The position numbers and the translations under genes were made by a program. This document shows, piece by piece, positions 1 through 7,653 of a stretch of DNA of 64,000 nt (within the stretch, counting starts at the first letter, position 1; every line of letters starts with the position of its first letter). The notes under the pieces are model-generated. The model saw only the letters and a list, made by a program, of their open reading frames with translations, did not search any database and was not told the DNA's origin. This DNA comes from Pseudomonas cedrina subsp. cedrina. GTDB lineage: Bacteria; Pseudomonadota; Gammaproteobacteria; Pseudomonadales; Pseudomonadaceae. The stretch is from assembly GCF_001983175.1 (NCBI RefSeq), contig NZ_MNPW01000016.1:38242-102241 (forward strand), in the 5' to 3' direction.

Positions 1-2
1 TC

Positions 3-596
3 TCGGCTTTTGCGGTGGACCAGAAGCGCCAGTACGGTGCCCACGCCGATGAGCGCAGCTCGCAGATCCTGTCCCGCGCGCACCTGTTGATGGTGGCGAT
101 GGTGCTGTTTTTCGTGTTCAGCTGCGTGTTGACCCTGTCGCCGGCGCAGTTGGCCGAAGCGAAAGCGCAGAACCTGTCGATCCTGTCCTACCTCGCCAAC
201 CACTTCAACAACCCGACCATTGCGTTTGCCGCGCCGCTGATCGCGTTCGTGGCGATCGCCAAGTCGTTTCTGGGCCACTATATCGGCGCCAGCGAAGGCC
301 TCAAGGGCCTGGTGCTGAAAACCGGCCGCCGTCCGAGCGCCAAGAACCTGGACCGCATGACGGCCGCCTTTATGCTGGTGGTGTGCTGGATCGTTGCCAC
401 GCTCAACCCGAGCATTCTGGGAATGATCGAGACCCTGGGCGGGCCGATCATCGCCTCGATCCTGTTCCTGATGCCGATGTACGCGATCCGCAAGGTACCG
501 GCCATGGCCAAGTACCGTGGGCAGGCGTCGAATGTGTTCGTGACGCTGGTCGGTCTGGTGGCCATTTCCTCGTTGATTTATTCGCTGATTCCGTGA
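3..596 (+). CDS. Serine/threonine permease, HAAAP family (5'-truncated)
   Basis: This is the C-terminal part of a proton/amino-acid symporter of the hydroxy/aromatic amino acid permease family (SdaC/TdcC type), an inner-membrane protein that imports serine or threonine. The reading frame is open to the window edge, so the N-terminal half is missing. The visible 197 codons contain several hydrophobic segments (around residues 25-45, 70-90, 118-137, 142-158 and 175-197 of the fragment) and the family-typical SFLGHYIGASEGLKG stretch. A hairpin with a T-run follows at 655-695. The substrate is inferred from family resemblance only. Confidence 0.85.
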   Translation, partial: SAFAVDQKRQYGAHADERSSQILSRAHLLMVAMVLFFVFSCVLTLSPAQLAEAKAQNLSILSYLANHFNNPTIAFAAPLIAFVAIAKSFLGHYIGASEGLKGLVLKTGRRPSAKNLDRMTAAFMLVVCWIVATLNPSILGMIETLGGPIIASILFLMPMYAIRKVPAMAKYRGQASNVFVTLVGLVAISSLIYSLIP

Positions 597-648
597 CGCG
601 CTCGCAGCCGGCAACCCCGGCTCAATCAGATCTGTAGATCACCCATCG

Positions 649-1227
649 CTATGCAACGGCCGACTCTGCGTGTAACGCGATTTGGCCGTTTTTTTGCCAG
701 GCCGGAAAACTCAGCGCTACCACATGGTCTTTATTCACGCGTTGCGCAGAGCCGAGACGACTCAACTGCACGCCATGCCTCAGGAAATAACGCTCCAGCG
801 CCGGTGTGGTCACCGCCACGACTCGATTGGCGCCCTGGCTCCAGGCATGGTGCAGGCTGTTCCACCAGACTCGCATCGGTAAAGTGCCTTCCTCCAGGGG
901 GCGGGCCGCAAAACGCGACACTTCCCAGGTGTCGCTGCTTCGCGGGCTTGGCTGGTCGCACAGAAACCCGAAGACTTCCGCCAGCAGATAAGGCTGCGTC
1001 GTCGGCAATAGCCGCGCGCAGCCGCAGACCTGGCGGTCGGCGTCCAGTGCGAGGATATGATGAGCGTCAGCCTGGTCGAATTGGTCGAATTCACGTTGGG
1101 GCAGGGGGTGCGTGGAATCCAGTTGCCAGCCCAATTGTTGGATGAACACTTCGTGCCGGTAGCGGCCCAGGTCGTCCTCAAGCGTCGCAGACAGTTCATG
1201 GTGACGGCGGGTGATGATGTTGATCAT
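649..1227 (-). CDS. rhlI: Acyl-homoserine-lactone synthase RhlI
   Basis: This LuxI-family enzyme makes an N-acyl-homoserine lactone (C4-HSL in P. aeruginosa) from SAM and acyl-ACP. Its 192 residues align along the whole length with remembered P. aeruginosa RhlI (201 aa): GRYRHEVFIQQLGW, EFDQFDQADA, CGCARLLPTT, WEVSRFAA and VVAVTT..LERYF.RHGV. The invariant LuxI residues Arg, Phe, Trp, Asp and Glu are present in the N-terminal half. The ATG is preceded by AAGGAT at good spacing. It starts 28 bp after the rhlR stop, so the two are probably cotranscribed. The actual acyl chain length cannot be read from sequence. Confidence 0.95.
   Translation of the reverse strand: MINIITRRHHELSATLEDDLGRYRHEVFIQQLGWQLDSTHPLPQREFDQFDQADAHHILALDADRQVCGCARLLPTTQPYLLAEVFGFLCDQPSPRSSDTWEVSRFAARPLEEGTLPMRVWWNSLHHAWSQGANRVVAVTTPALERYFLRHGVQLSRLGSAQRVNKDHVVALSFPAWQKNGQIALHAESAVA
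655..695 (+). terminator. Intrinsic terminator of the permease gene, inside the rhlI 3' end
   Basis: AACGGCC at 655-661 pairs with GGCCGTT at 684-690, with an inner GCG/CGC stem, and a run of seven T follows (689-695). It lies 58 bp after the permease stop and is oriented to end plus-strand transcription. It is embedded in the last codons of the convergent rhlI gene, so the terminator bases are also coding bases. Confidence 0.6.
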
Positions 1228-1255
1228 TGGATATCCTTATCGCAATTGTCGGGCC

Positions 1256-1981
1256 CTAGATCAGGCCCAGTGCGGCGGCGTAGGCCGCCGCCAGTGTTTT
1301 GTTGCCAGCCCCGAATTTCTTCTGGATGGCTTTGAGGTGAAAGTTCACGGTGTTGATGGAGATCGTGAGGATCAGCGCGATTTCTCCTGAACTCTTGCCA
1401 TCGGCGGTCCACTGCAGGATCTCCCGCTCACGCAGGCTCAGGCAGACTGATTTATGGGAGCGCTCCCTATGCCCAAGATCTATCAGGCGCAGCGTCACCT
1501 GTTCCAGGATGCAGCGCAGGCGCAATTGAATCTCGTCGCTTTCAGCGTGCGAAATGGGGTCTTGGCGCCGGGCCACGGACAGTACCCGCAGCGAATGGTC
1601 GTGGCTGCGAATCGGCAGCGTGGCGCCGATGCGCAAGCCCCAGTCCCGAGCTTCCTGCCATAGCGTGCGGCTGTTATCAAACAGTGCGTCGTTCCACACC
1701 ACCATCTCGGTAGAACGTAAGCCACTGAGGATCGACGGATCGATCGCCGCGTAGTTTTTTTCTTCGTAATGTGCCAGCCACCTTTCGGGGTAGGAGCCGT
1801 AGATCTCGGTTTTCGGGCGGGTAAACGGGGTCAGGTGGCGTACGCCATAGGCGTAATACTCGAACCCCAGCTGCAACACTTCCCGCTCCAGAAGCGCTAG
1901 CACTTGGGTTTCATCCTGTTGCTTGAACATCTCTATCCGCAAGCAATTCCACCAGCGAATGAGGTCGTTTTCCTTCTCCAT
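1256..1981 (-). CDS. rhlR: Quorum-sensing transcription factor RhlR
   Basis: This LuxR-type regulator has an autoinducer-binding domain (about residues 20-165) and a C-terminal LuxR helix-turn-helix (about 175-241, with LSLREREILQWTADGKSSGE). The chosen ATG gives 241 residues, the length of P. aeruginosa RhlR, and the protein starts and ends in register with it (WW..LR.EM; ...KTLAAAYAAALGLI). The binding pocket contains YYAYGVRH and MVVWNDALF, as expected. The frame is open to 2143, but the extra 54 codons have no family counterpart and include the promoter, so I reject that longer start. The likely targets are the rhl box before rhlA and possibly genes elsewhere. Confidence 0.95.
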   Translation of the reverse strand: MEKENDLIRWWNCLRIEMFKQQDETQVLALLEREVLQLGFEYYAYGVRHLTPFTRPKTEIYGSYPERWLAHYEEKNYAAIDPSILSGLRSTEMVVWNDALFDNSRTLWQEARDWGLRIGATLPIRSHDHSLRVLSVARRQDPISHAESDEIQLRLRCILEQVTLRLIDLGHRERSHKSVCLSLREREILQWTADGKSSGEIALILTISINTVNFHLKAIQKKFGAGNKTLAAAYAAALGLI

Positions 1982-2012
1982 GGACAGTCGCCTCGATGAC
2001 TGGAATCTTGGC

Positions 2013-2040
2013 AATCTAGCCCACAAGATATTTCTGTCAA
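2013..2040 (-). promoter_or_regulatory. Sigma-70 promoter of rhlR
   Basis: On the minus strand TTGACA (2035-2040) is followed after 16 bp by TAGATT (2013-2018), about 30 bp upstream of the rhlR ATG. This would let rhlRI be expressed independently of rhlAB. I see no clear lux box in the 116-bp rhlB-rhlR gap. Confidence 0.55.
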
Positions 2041-2097
2041 ACTTTCCCTTCGCTTCCCGATGGCTCTGGCACGGTCCTTTCACTTGAAAACTCGTGT

Positions 2098-3369
2098 TTA
2101 TGAAGCCTGACGCAGGCCAGGTATTGCATTGCGCGCGTGACACTGTTCAATGGCGCTGACCGCTGTTTCACAGGATTCAGCGTCGTAGGGCATCAGGCCG
2201 CTCGCTCGACGGCAGGCATTTCGCAACCGGCTGTCGTGCAAGAGCGCGGTGATCGCATCGTGCAGGTCCTGTTTGTCTAAAGGCAAGGCGAGGCGTATCC
2301 CGCATTCCATGCGCACCAGGCGTTCGGCGTTATCGAACTGGTCATGAGCGATAGGCAAAACAATCTGTGCAATGCCGGCCGCCAATGCCTGACTCATGGC
2401 GCCGATGCCGCCGGGATGGACCAGGCCGGCCGCATGGGGCAACAGCGAACTCATCGGCAAAAACGGGCGCTGGATCACGCTGGGTGGCAGGTCGGTGAAG
2501 ACGGGTCGATTACCGGTCAGAAAAATGCCACGTGCGCCGGCCCTGTGCAGCGCTGCCAGGGCGAACCGATAAAACTGCTGGTCAAAATGCTCAGTGGAAC
2601 CTTGAGTGAACACAATGGGGGGCGATCCGGCAGCCAGAAAGGCCCGGGTTGGCTCATCGAGCCCAAGGGTGCCGCCGTCGAACAGAGGGAAGCCGGCCAT
2701 GTGCAAGGGTCGCGGCCAGTCTTTCTGTACCGGGGCGAACCATTCCGGAAACAGGCATATCACCCCCTGAGGCGAATGCATCCATTGGCTGAAGATGTTC
2801 TTCACCGCGCCGGGCAGCCCGTGCTTACGGCGTAGTGCGTTGATCTGGGGAGCACAGGTACGGTCCAGGCTCAGGTATTCGATCCCGCGCCAGAGGAGCT
2901 TGCGTAGGGTCAGTGGCAAGCGCTGCGACACATTGAAGGTGGGGTGCACGGGCGGCAAGTGTGCAGAGAGCAACGTCGATGGAGACACTTGGACCGACAG
3001 ATAAGGAACGCCGTGTTTTTCGTGGGCGATACGTGCACCCAAGGCCCAGAGTGAGCCGACGACCACCGTATCGTCAGTGTTCTGAGCGGTTACATAGTCG
3101 TAGACCGGTTCCAGCAGGCCGGCGATGGCTTGCCACAATGTGGCGAAGGAGGTCTTCGGGTCCCACAATCGGGGATCACCCATAGCGTCGCTGTAGGTCG
3201 CTTCATCGCATAACGGCACGAAGTCCAGACCCTGCGCCTCAATGGTGCGTTGAAACGTCGGCATGCTGCACAAGGTCACCTGATGACCGCGCAGAGTCAG
3301 GGCGGCGCCCAGGCCGATAAAAGGGAAAACGTCACCGGCCGAGCCGATGGCTATCATGATTACTCGCAT
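2098..3369 (-). CDS. rhlB: Rhamnosyltransferase chain B RhlB
   Basis: This GT-B glycosyltransferase transfers rhamnose from dTDP-L-rhamnose to a 3-(3-hydroxyalkanoyloxy)alkanoate, giving mono-rhamnolipid. It has 423 residues, against 426 for P. aeruginosa RhlB, and long shared blocks: IAIGSAGDVFPFIGL at the N-terminus, MGDPRLWDPKTSF, VVVGSLWALGARIAHE, SPSTLLSAHLPPVHP, and the C-terminal nucleotide-sugar site HPGGIGAMSQALAAG...HDQFDNAERL. The ATG has AAGGA 8-9 bp upstream. The gene begins 24 bp after rhlA, so the two form an operon. No rhlC is present in this window, so only the mono-rhamnolipid step is encoded here. Confidence 0.95.
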   Translation of the reverse strand: MRVIMIAIGSAGDVFPFIGLGAALTLRGHQVTLCSMPTFQRTIEAQGLDFVPLCDEATYSDAMGDPRLWDPKTSFATLWQAIAGLLEPVYDYVTAQNTDDTVVVGSLWALGARIAHEKHGVPYLSVQVSPSTLLSAHLPPVHPTFNVSQRLPLTLRKLLWRGIEYLSLDRTCAPQINALRRKHGLPGAVKNIFSQWMHSPQGVICLFPEWFAPVQKDWPRPLHMAGFPLFDGGTLGLDEPTRAFLAAGSPPIVFTQGSTEHFDQQFYRFALAALHRAGARGIFLTGNRPVFTDLPPSVIQRPFLPMSSLLPHAAGLVHPGGIGAMSQALAAGIAQIVLPIAHDQFDNAERLVRMECGIRLALPLDKQDLHDAITALLHDSRLRNACRRASGLMPYDAESCETAVSAIEQCHARNAIPGLRQAS

Positions 3370-3393
3370 TATCTACATCCTTGTTGAATATGT

Positions 3394-4287
3394 TCAGGCG
3401 AAGCTCAACTGCGCTCGTTGAGGCGGCGACTCGCAAAACGCCCCTGGCCGGGCGTCGCGCTTGCCAAGCAGATGACCGAGCAACGCGCGGTGCACGCCGT
3501 TGGCCGCTGCCTTGGACTCCAGGTCCAGGAAATGTCCGCTGCTCTGGGCAGTAGAGAAACTGCAATCGCGGATGTACTGCTTGAAGGACTGCACATCGAC
3601 GGCGCTGGTGTATTCGTCCCAGGCGCCATTCAGGAAATGCACGTGGCTGTCGATGTTCGACAGTTGCGGCAAGTAAGCCCCTTCATTGAGCTTGAGCGCC
3701 TGCTCGATATGAAATCGCGCTTGATGCTGCTCGGCGTTGATCAACTGCGCCATATGCTGTTGATTGGCGGTCTTGAGTCGAGCCGGAAGGTGTTTGCCCA
3801 GCGTCTGGTTGAGCAAATGGCCGATACCTGCGTTGTCATCCCGGGCCATGAGTGCCTGCGCTCCGCCGACGTAATCGAGCATCGGCGCGTTGAGGCCTGG
3901 AGCGAACGACATCACCACTGAGCTTTCAACGTTGCCTGGATTCCTGGCGAGTGCCAGCAGGGTTGACAGGCCCCCCCAGGAGACGGAAACCAGGTGGTGA
4001 ATGTTGAAGCGCTCGATCAATGCCAGCAGGATCTGCACTTCGTCGTCCTTGGTCACCAGGCATCGGTCAGGGTTGTGAGCACGTGAGTTTCCAGCGAACG
4101 GCAAGTCAAACAGCACAACATTGAAGTGTTCGGCCAGGCATTTGCTGGTACGGGCAAAGGCCGACGTCGTGGCCATGGCACCGTTGACCAGCAGTACGTT
4201 CTTTTTATCAGGAGCATCGCCGATGTGTTCCACCGACACCGAATAATGCTTGAAGACCTTCTTGATCACATATTGGCTACGCGACAT
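3394..4287 (-). CDS. rhlA: HAA synthase RhlA (rhamnosyltransferase chain A)
   Basis: This alpha/beta-hydrolase-fold acyltransferase joins two 3-hydroxyacyl units (from ACP or CoA) into the lipid precursor of rhamnolipids. It has 297 residues, against 295 in P. aeruginosa. The triad candidates are Ser in SVSWGGLS, Asp in NGAWDEYTS and His in SSGHFLDLES. The block VNGAMATTSAFARTSKCLAEHFNVVLFDLPFAG is nearly unchanged from P. aeruginosa in my recollection. I chose the ATG at 4287 because GGAGGTG lies 8 bp upstream and the product starts like known RhlA; an upstream in-frame start at 4335 would fall in the structured leader. It is the first gene of rhlAB and is controlled by the rhl box at 4479-4498. 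Confidence 0.95.
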   Translation of the reverse strand: MSRSQYVIKKVFKHYSVSVEHIGDAPDKKNVLLVNGAMATTSAFARTSKCLAEHFNVVLFDLPFAGNSRAHNPDRCLVTKDDEVQILLALIERFNIHHLVSVSWGGLSTLLALARNPGNVESSVVMSFAPGLNAPMLDYVGGAQALMARDDNAGIGHLLNQTLGKHLPARLKTANQQHMAQLINAEQHQARFHIEQALKLNEGAYLPQLSNIDSHVHFLNGAWDEYTSAVDVQSFKQYIRDCSFSTAQSSGHFLDLESKAAANGVHRALLGHLLGKRDARPGAFCESPPQRAQLSFA

Positions 4288-4448
4288 AACACACCTCCAG
4301 TAAGCACAAAAAACGGGCGAGAGCGTCCCTGTCACCGGACTCGGGTGTCGAGGGCAGGGCTTGGTGACTTTTATTAGAAGTGGTACGGCTTACAGCGCGA
4401 AGTACATCCAGAGCAGATGGTTCCCATGACACAGGCATCAGGGTGTAG
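4288..4448 (-). promoter_or_regulatory. Structured rhlA 5' leader with ROSE-like SD hairpin
   Basis: The predicted leader is about 160 nt. Next to the start codon the RNA reads GUGCU-UACU-GGAGGU (4292-4307). This has the layout of the ROSE thermometer hairpin, a U-Y-G-C-U type strand looping back onto the Shine-Dalgarno. Further 5' there is a larger hairpin: GTCACC/GGTGAC (4331-4336 with 4363-4368) enclosing CTCG/CGAG (4340-4343 with 4349-4352). ROSE-type thermal control of rhlA translation is established in P. aeruginosa. That this leader works the same way is inference. Confidence 0.5.
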
Positions 4449-4451
4449 AGA

Positions 4452-4498
4452 GTTTTAGCCTTCAAGGCGGTGAGGAACAACTACCTGATCTGGTAGGT
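4452..4498 (-). promoter_or_regulatory. rhlAB promoter with lux/rhl box
   Basis: At 4479-4498 lies AACTACCTGATCTGGTAGGT, a lux box of the CT-N12-AG type (core 4481-4496) with inverted arms CTACC/GGTAG. About 34 bp downstream in the minus-strand direction is GGCTAAAAC (4452-4460), which resembles the -10 region of the P. aeruginosa rhlA promoter as I recall it. The box centre would sit near -40 relative to a start around 4448, the usual place for a LuxR-type class II activator. RhlR, encoded just downstream, is the obvious ligand-responsive factor. Confidence 0.75.
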
Positions 4499-4592
4499 CG
4501 TTGCAGAAAGGCTGTTGGCAGCCGGCGTTTTTTCAGCCTGGGACAGCGCTTTGTGGGGCGGGCGCAAGCTTGTATTTTGATACTGGGCAGGC

Positions 4593-4629
4593 AAAAAAAA
4601 GCGCCGCGTATCTTGCGATACGCGGCGCC
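4593..4629 (-). terminator. Intrinsic terminator of acnB
   Basis: A perfect 12-bp stem, GCGCCGCGTATC (4601-4612) with GATACGCGGCGC (4617-4628), has a 4-nt loop. On the minus strand it is followed by eight U (A-run 4593-4600). It lies about 20 bp after the acnB stop and separates acnB from the rhlAB promoter. Confidence 0.93.
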
Positions 4630-4647
4630 TTTCACATCAACACACCC

Positions 4648-7257
4648 TTAGGCTTGAATCACCGGGATGTTGGCGCTTGCTGCGATCTTGCGGAACTCGG
4701 CGATCTGGTCGAAGTTCAGGTAGCGGTAGACGTCACTGGCCATGGTGTCCAGTTTCGCCGCGTAGCCCATGTACTCCTCGACGGTAGGCAGGCGACCCAG
4801 GGTCGAAGCCACTGCCGCCAGCTCGGCCGAAGCCAGGTAGACGTTAGCGCCGTCACCCAGGCGGTTCGGGAAGTTACGGGTCGACGTGGATACCACGGTC
4901 GAGTTCGGCTCGACACGTGCCTGGTTACCCATGCACAGCGAGCAACCCGGCATTTCCATGCGCGCGCCGGCCTTGCCGTAGATGCCGTAGTAGCCTTCTT
5001 CGGTCAACTGGTGAGCGTCCATCTTGGTCGGCGGCGACAGCCACAGGCGAGTTGGCAACTGGCCCTTGACCTGCTCCAGCAACTTGCCGGCAGCGCGGAA
5101 GTGACCGATGTTGGTCATGCACGAACCGATGAACACTTCGTCGATCTTCTCGCCGGCAACGCTGGACAACAGGCGGGCATCGTCCGGGTCGTTCGGCGCG
5201 CAGAGGATCGGCTCGTTGATTTCCGACAGGTCGATTTCGATGACTTCGGCGTATTCGGCGTCGGCATCGGCTTCCATCAGCTCAGGGTTGGCAACCCAGG
5301 CTTCCATCGCTTGGGCACGACGTTCCAGAGTGCGTGGGTCACCATAGCCTTCGCCGATCATCCAGCGCAGCAGGGTGATGTTGGAGTTCAGGTACTCGGT
5401 GACGGACTCTTTGGACAGCTTGATGGTGCAACCGGCCGCCGAACGTTCGGCCGAGGCGTCGGACAGCTCGAACGCCTGCTCCAGCGTCAGGTCGTTCAGG
5501 CCTTCGATTTCCAGGATGCGGCCGGAGAAGGCGTTCTTCTTGCCCTTCTTCTCGACTGTCAGCAGGCCGGACTGGATCGCGTAATAAGGAATGGCATGAA
5601 CCAGGTCACGCAGGGTGATGCCAGGTTTCATTTTGCCTTTGAAGCGCACCAGGATCGATTCCGGCATGTCCAGTGGCATCACGCCAGTGGCTGCGGCGAA
5701 CGCGACCAGGCCTGAACCGGCCGGGAACGAGATGCCCATCGGGAAACGGGTGTGGGAGTCGCCACCGGTACCCACGGTGTCCGGCAGCAGCATGCGGTTC
5801 AGCCAGCTGTGGATGATACCGTCGCCTGGACGCAGCGATACACCACCGCGGGTCATGATGAAGTCAGGCAGGGTGTGGTGGGTGGTCACGTCGATCGGCT
5901 TTGGATACGCCGCGGTATGGCAGAACGACTGCATTACCAGATCGGTCGAGAAGCCCAGGCACGCCAGGTCTTTCAGTTCATCACGGGTCATGGGACCGGT
6001 GGTGTCCTGGGAGCCCACGGTGGTCATCTTCGGTTCGCAGTAGGTGCCAGGGCGAACGCCTTTGCCTTCCGGCAGGCCGCACGCCTTGCCGACCATTTTC
6101 TGCGCCAGGGTGAAGCCCTTGCCGGTGTCGACAGGTGCTTCAGGCAGCTTGAACAGGTCGGTAGGGCCCAGGCCCAGTTCGGCACGGGCCTTGTCGGTCA
6201 GGCCGCGACCGATGATCAGCGGGATACGGCCGCCGGCGCGAACTTCGTCCAACAGCACCGGGGTCTTCATTTCGAAGGTGGTGATGACTTCGTCGGTACC
6301 GTGTTTGCAAACCTTGCCGGCATGCGGGTACAGGTCGATCACGTCGCCCATGTTCATGTTGGAAACGTCGAATTCGATTGGCAGTGCGCCGGCATCTTCC
6401 ATGGTGTTGTAGAAGATGGGAGCGATCTTGCTGCCGAAGCAGAAGCCGCCGGCGCGCTTGTTCGGCACGTAAGGGACGTCGTCGCCGAAGAACCACAGCA
6501 CGGAGTTGGTCGCGGATTTACGCGAGGAACCGGTGCCGACCACGTCACCAACGTAGGCGATCGGGAAGCCTTGGCCGCGCATCTCTTCGATCTGCTTCAT
6601 CGGGCCGGTCTTGCCTTGCTCGTCCGGCACGATGCCTTCACGGGCCATCTTCAGCATGGCCAGGGCGTGCAGCGGGATGTCGGGACGGGACCAGGCATCC
6701 GGCGCGGGGGACAGGTCATCGGTGTTGGTTTCGCCGGTAACCTTGAATACGCGCAGGCTGATCTTGTCGGCCAGGGTAGGGCGGTTGCTGAACCACTCGC
6801 CATCGGCCCAGGATTGAAGCACGGCTTTGGCGTGCTCGTTGCCGTTCTTGGCTTTTTCAGCCACGTCGTGGAACGCATCGAACATCAGCAGGGTGTGCTT
6901 GAGCTGGGTGGCGGCGACAGGTGCCAGTTCGGCGTCGTCCAGCAGCTCGACCAGGGTCACGATGTTGTAGCCGCCTTGCATGGTGCCCAGCAGTTCAACG
7001 GCGCGCTTCTTGTCGATCAGGGGGGAAGTGGCTTCGCCCTTGGCCAGGGCGGACAGGAAACCGGCCTTGACGTAGGCAGCTTCGTCAACGCCTGGTGGAA
7101 TGCGGTTGGTGATCAGGTCAACGAGGAATTCTTCTTCGCCAGCCGGGGGATTTTTCAGCAGCTCGACCAGGCCTGCGGTTTGTTCGGCGTTAAGCGGCTG
7201 GGGAACGATACCCAGGGCGGCACGCTCTTCGATATGTTTGCGGTAGGCTTCAAGCAC
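4648..7257 (-). CDS. acnB: Aconitate hydratase B
   Basis: This is the cytosolic TCA-cycle aconitase, which interconverts citrate and isocitrate and may also act as 2-methylisocitrate dehydratase. The N-terminal HEAT-like domain carries NPPAGEEEFLVDLITNR and is followed by the swivelling domain and the catalytic core, in the AcnB order. [4Fe-4S] ligands are seen in FIGSCMTNIGHFR and GCSLCMGNQAR near the C-terminus. I place the start at the GTG at 7257, which gives 869 residues beginning LEAYRKHIEERAALG, the usual Pseudomonas AcnB N-terminus. AGGG lies about 9 bp upstream. An upstream in-frame start at 7284 would add nine unsupported residues. Confidence 0.97.
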   Translation of the reverse strand: MLEAYRKHIEERAALGIVPQPLNAEQTAGLVELLKNPPAGEEEFLVDLITNRIPPGVDEAAYVKAGFLSALAKGEATSPLIDKKRAVELLGTMQGGYNIVTLVELLDDAELAPVAATQLKHTLLMFDAFHDVAEKAKNGNEHAKAVLQSWADGEWFSNRPTLADKISLRVFKVTGETNTDDLSPAPDAWSRPDIPLHALAMLKMAREGIVPDEQGKTGPMKQIEEMRGQGFPIAYVGDVVGTGSSRKSATNSVLWFFGDDVPYVPNKRAGGFCFGSKIAPIFYNTMEDAGALPIEFDVSNMNMGDVIDLYPHAGKVCKHGTDEVITTFEMKTPVLLDEVRAGGRIPLIIGRGLTDKARAELGLGPTDLFKLPEAPVDTGKGFTLAQKMVGKACGLPEGKGVRPGTYCEPKMTTVGSQDTTGPMTRDELKDLACLGFSTDLVMQSFCHTAAYPKPIDVTTHHTLPDFIMTRGGVSLRPGDGIIHSWLNRMLLPDTVGTGGDSHTRFPMGISFPAGSGLVAFAAATGVMPLDMPESILVRFKGKMKPGITLRDLVHAIPYYAIQSGLLTVEKKGKKNAFSGRILEIEGLNDLTLEQAFELSDASAERSAAGCTIKLSKESVTEYLNSNITLLRWMIGEGYGDPRTLERRAQAMEAWVANPELMEADADAEYAEVIEIDLSEINEPILCAPNDPDDARLLSSVAGEKIDEVFIGSCMTNIGHFRAAGKLLEQVKGQLPTRLWLSPPTKMDAHQLTEEGYYGIYGKAGARMEMPGCSLCMGNQARVEPNSTVVSTSTRNFPNRLGDGANVYLASAELAAVASTLGRLPTVEEYMGYAAKLDTMASDVYRYLNFDQIAEFRKIAASANIPVIQA

Positions 7258-7368
7258 AGTTATTACCCTCATCAGTGGTCCCACGGGACGCTCATCCAGA
7301 AATGACCGGCACGCGTGCGCTCGGGGGCTTTTTGGGCCGCAAAGCCAGCGCTGCCGGCATCTCTCACA

Positions 7369-7505
7369 GAAGCTGCTTTCAAAGTTTTACGCCTGCAGAA
7401 CGGAGCTGATGAGGGTTGGCGAGGGCATGACCTACCGAGTCATTGACCATCGCCAACACCGTTCTGAAGGAACGACTGTGCTCGTGACGCTTTGAAAACA
7501 GCTTC
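7369..7505. repeat. 137-nt nested inverted repeat upstream of acnB
   Basis: Four pairs of complementary segments are nested: 7369-7384 with 7490-7505 (15 of 16 pairs), 7396-7403 with 7459-7466 (8/8), 7415-7422 with 7450-7457 (8/8) and 7427-7431 with 7439-7443 (5/5), closing on a 7-nt loop. The segment would fold into one long interrupted hairpin on either strand. It sits in the 396-bp gap between acnB (minus) and the DUF1289 gene (plus). The rest of that gap shows nothing I can name. It could be a MITE-like repeat, part of the acnB leader, or a small RNA gene. Confidence 0.7.
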
Positions 7506-7653
7506 CAGCGGATTATTGGCGCCTTACAAGGCCGGGTGATTCTACGGCAAAAAAATGCTAAAGGTAAGTTGCCACGCCAAGTTTGCAGGGTGATGAAGGT
7601 TAGACAAAGGGCTAACATGGCGCAGTGTTTCGCTGATCTGCGTGTCGTTGCCC

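Noticed and set aside
1982..2143. N-terminal extension of RhlR from an upstream ATG
   Set aside because: It would run through the likely rhlR promoter and add 54 residues absent from RhlR; ATG 1981 gives exactly 241 residues.
4501..7305. Long plus-strand open frames (404 and 517 codons) opposite acnB
   Set aside because: They are the reverse complement of a highly conserved gene, have Gln/Val/Gly-rich low-complexity composition and no family resemblance. This is typical shadow coding in GC-rich DNA.
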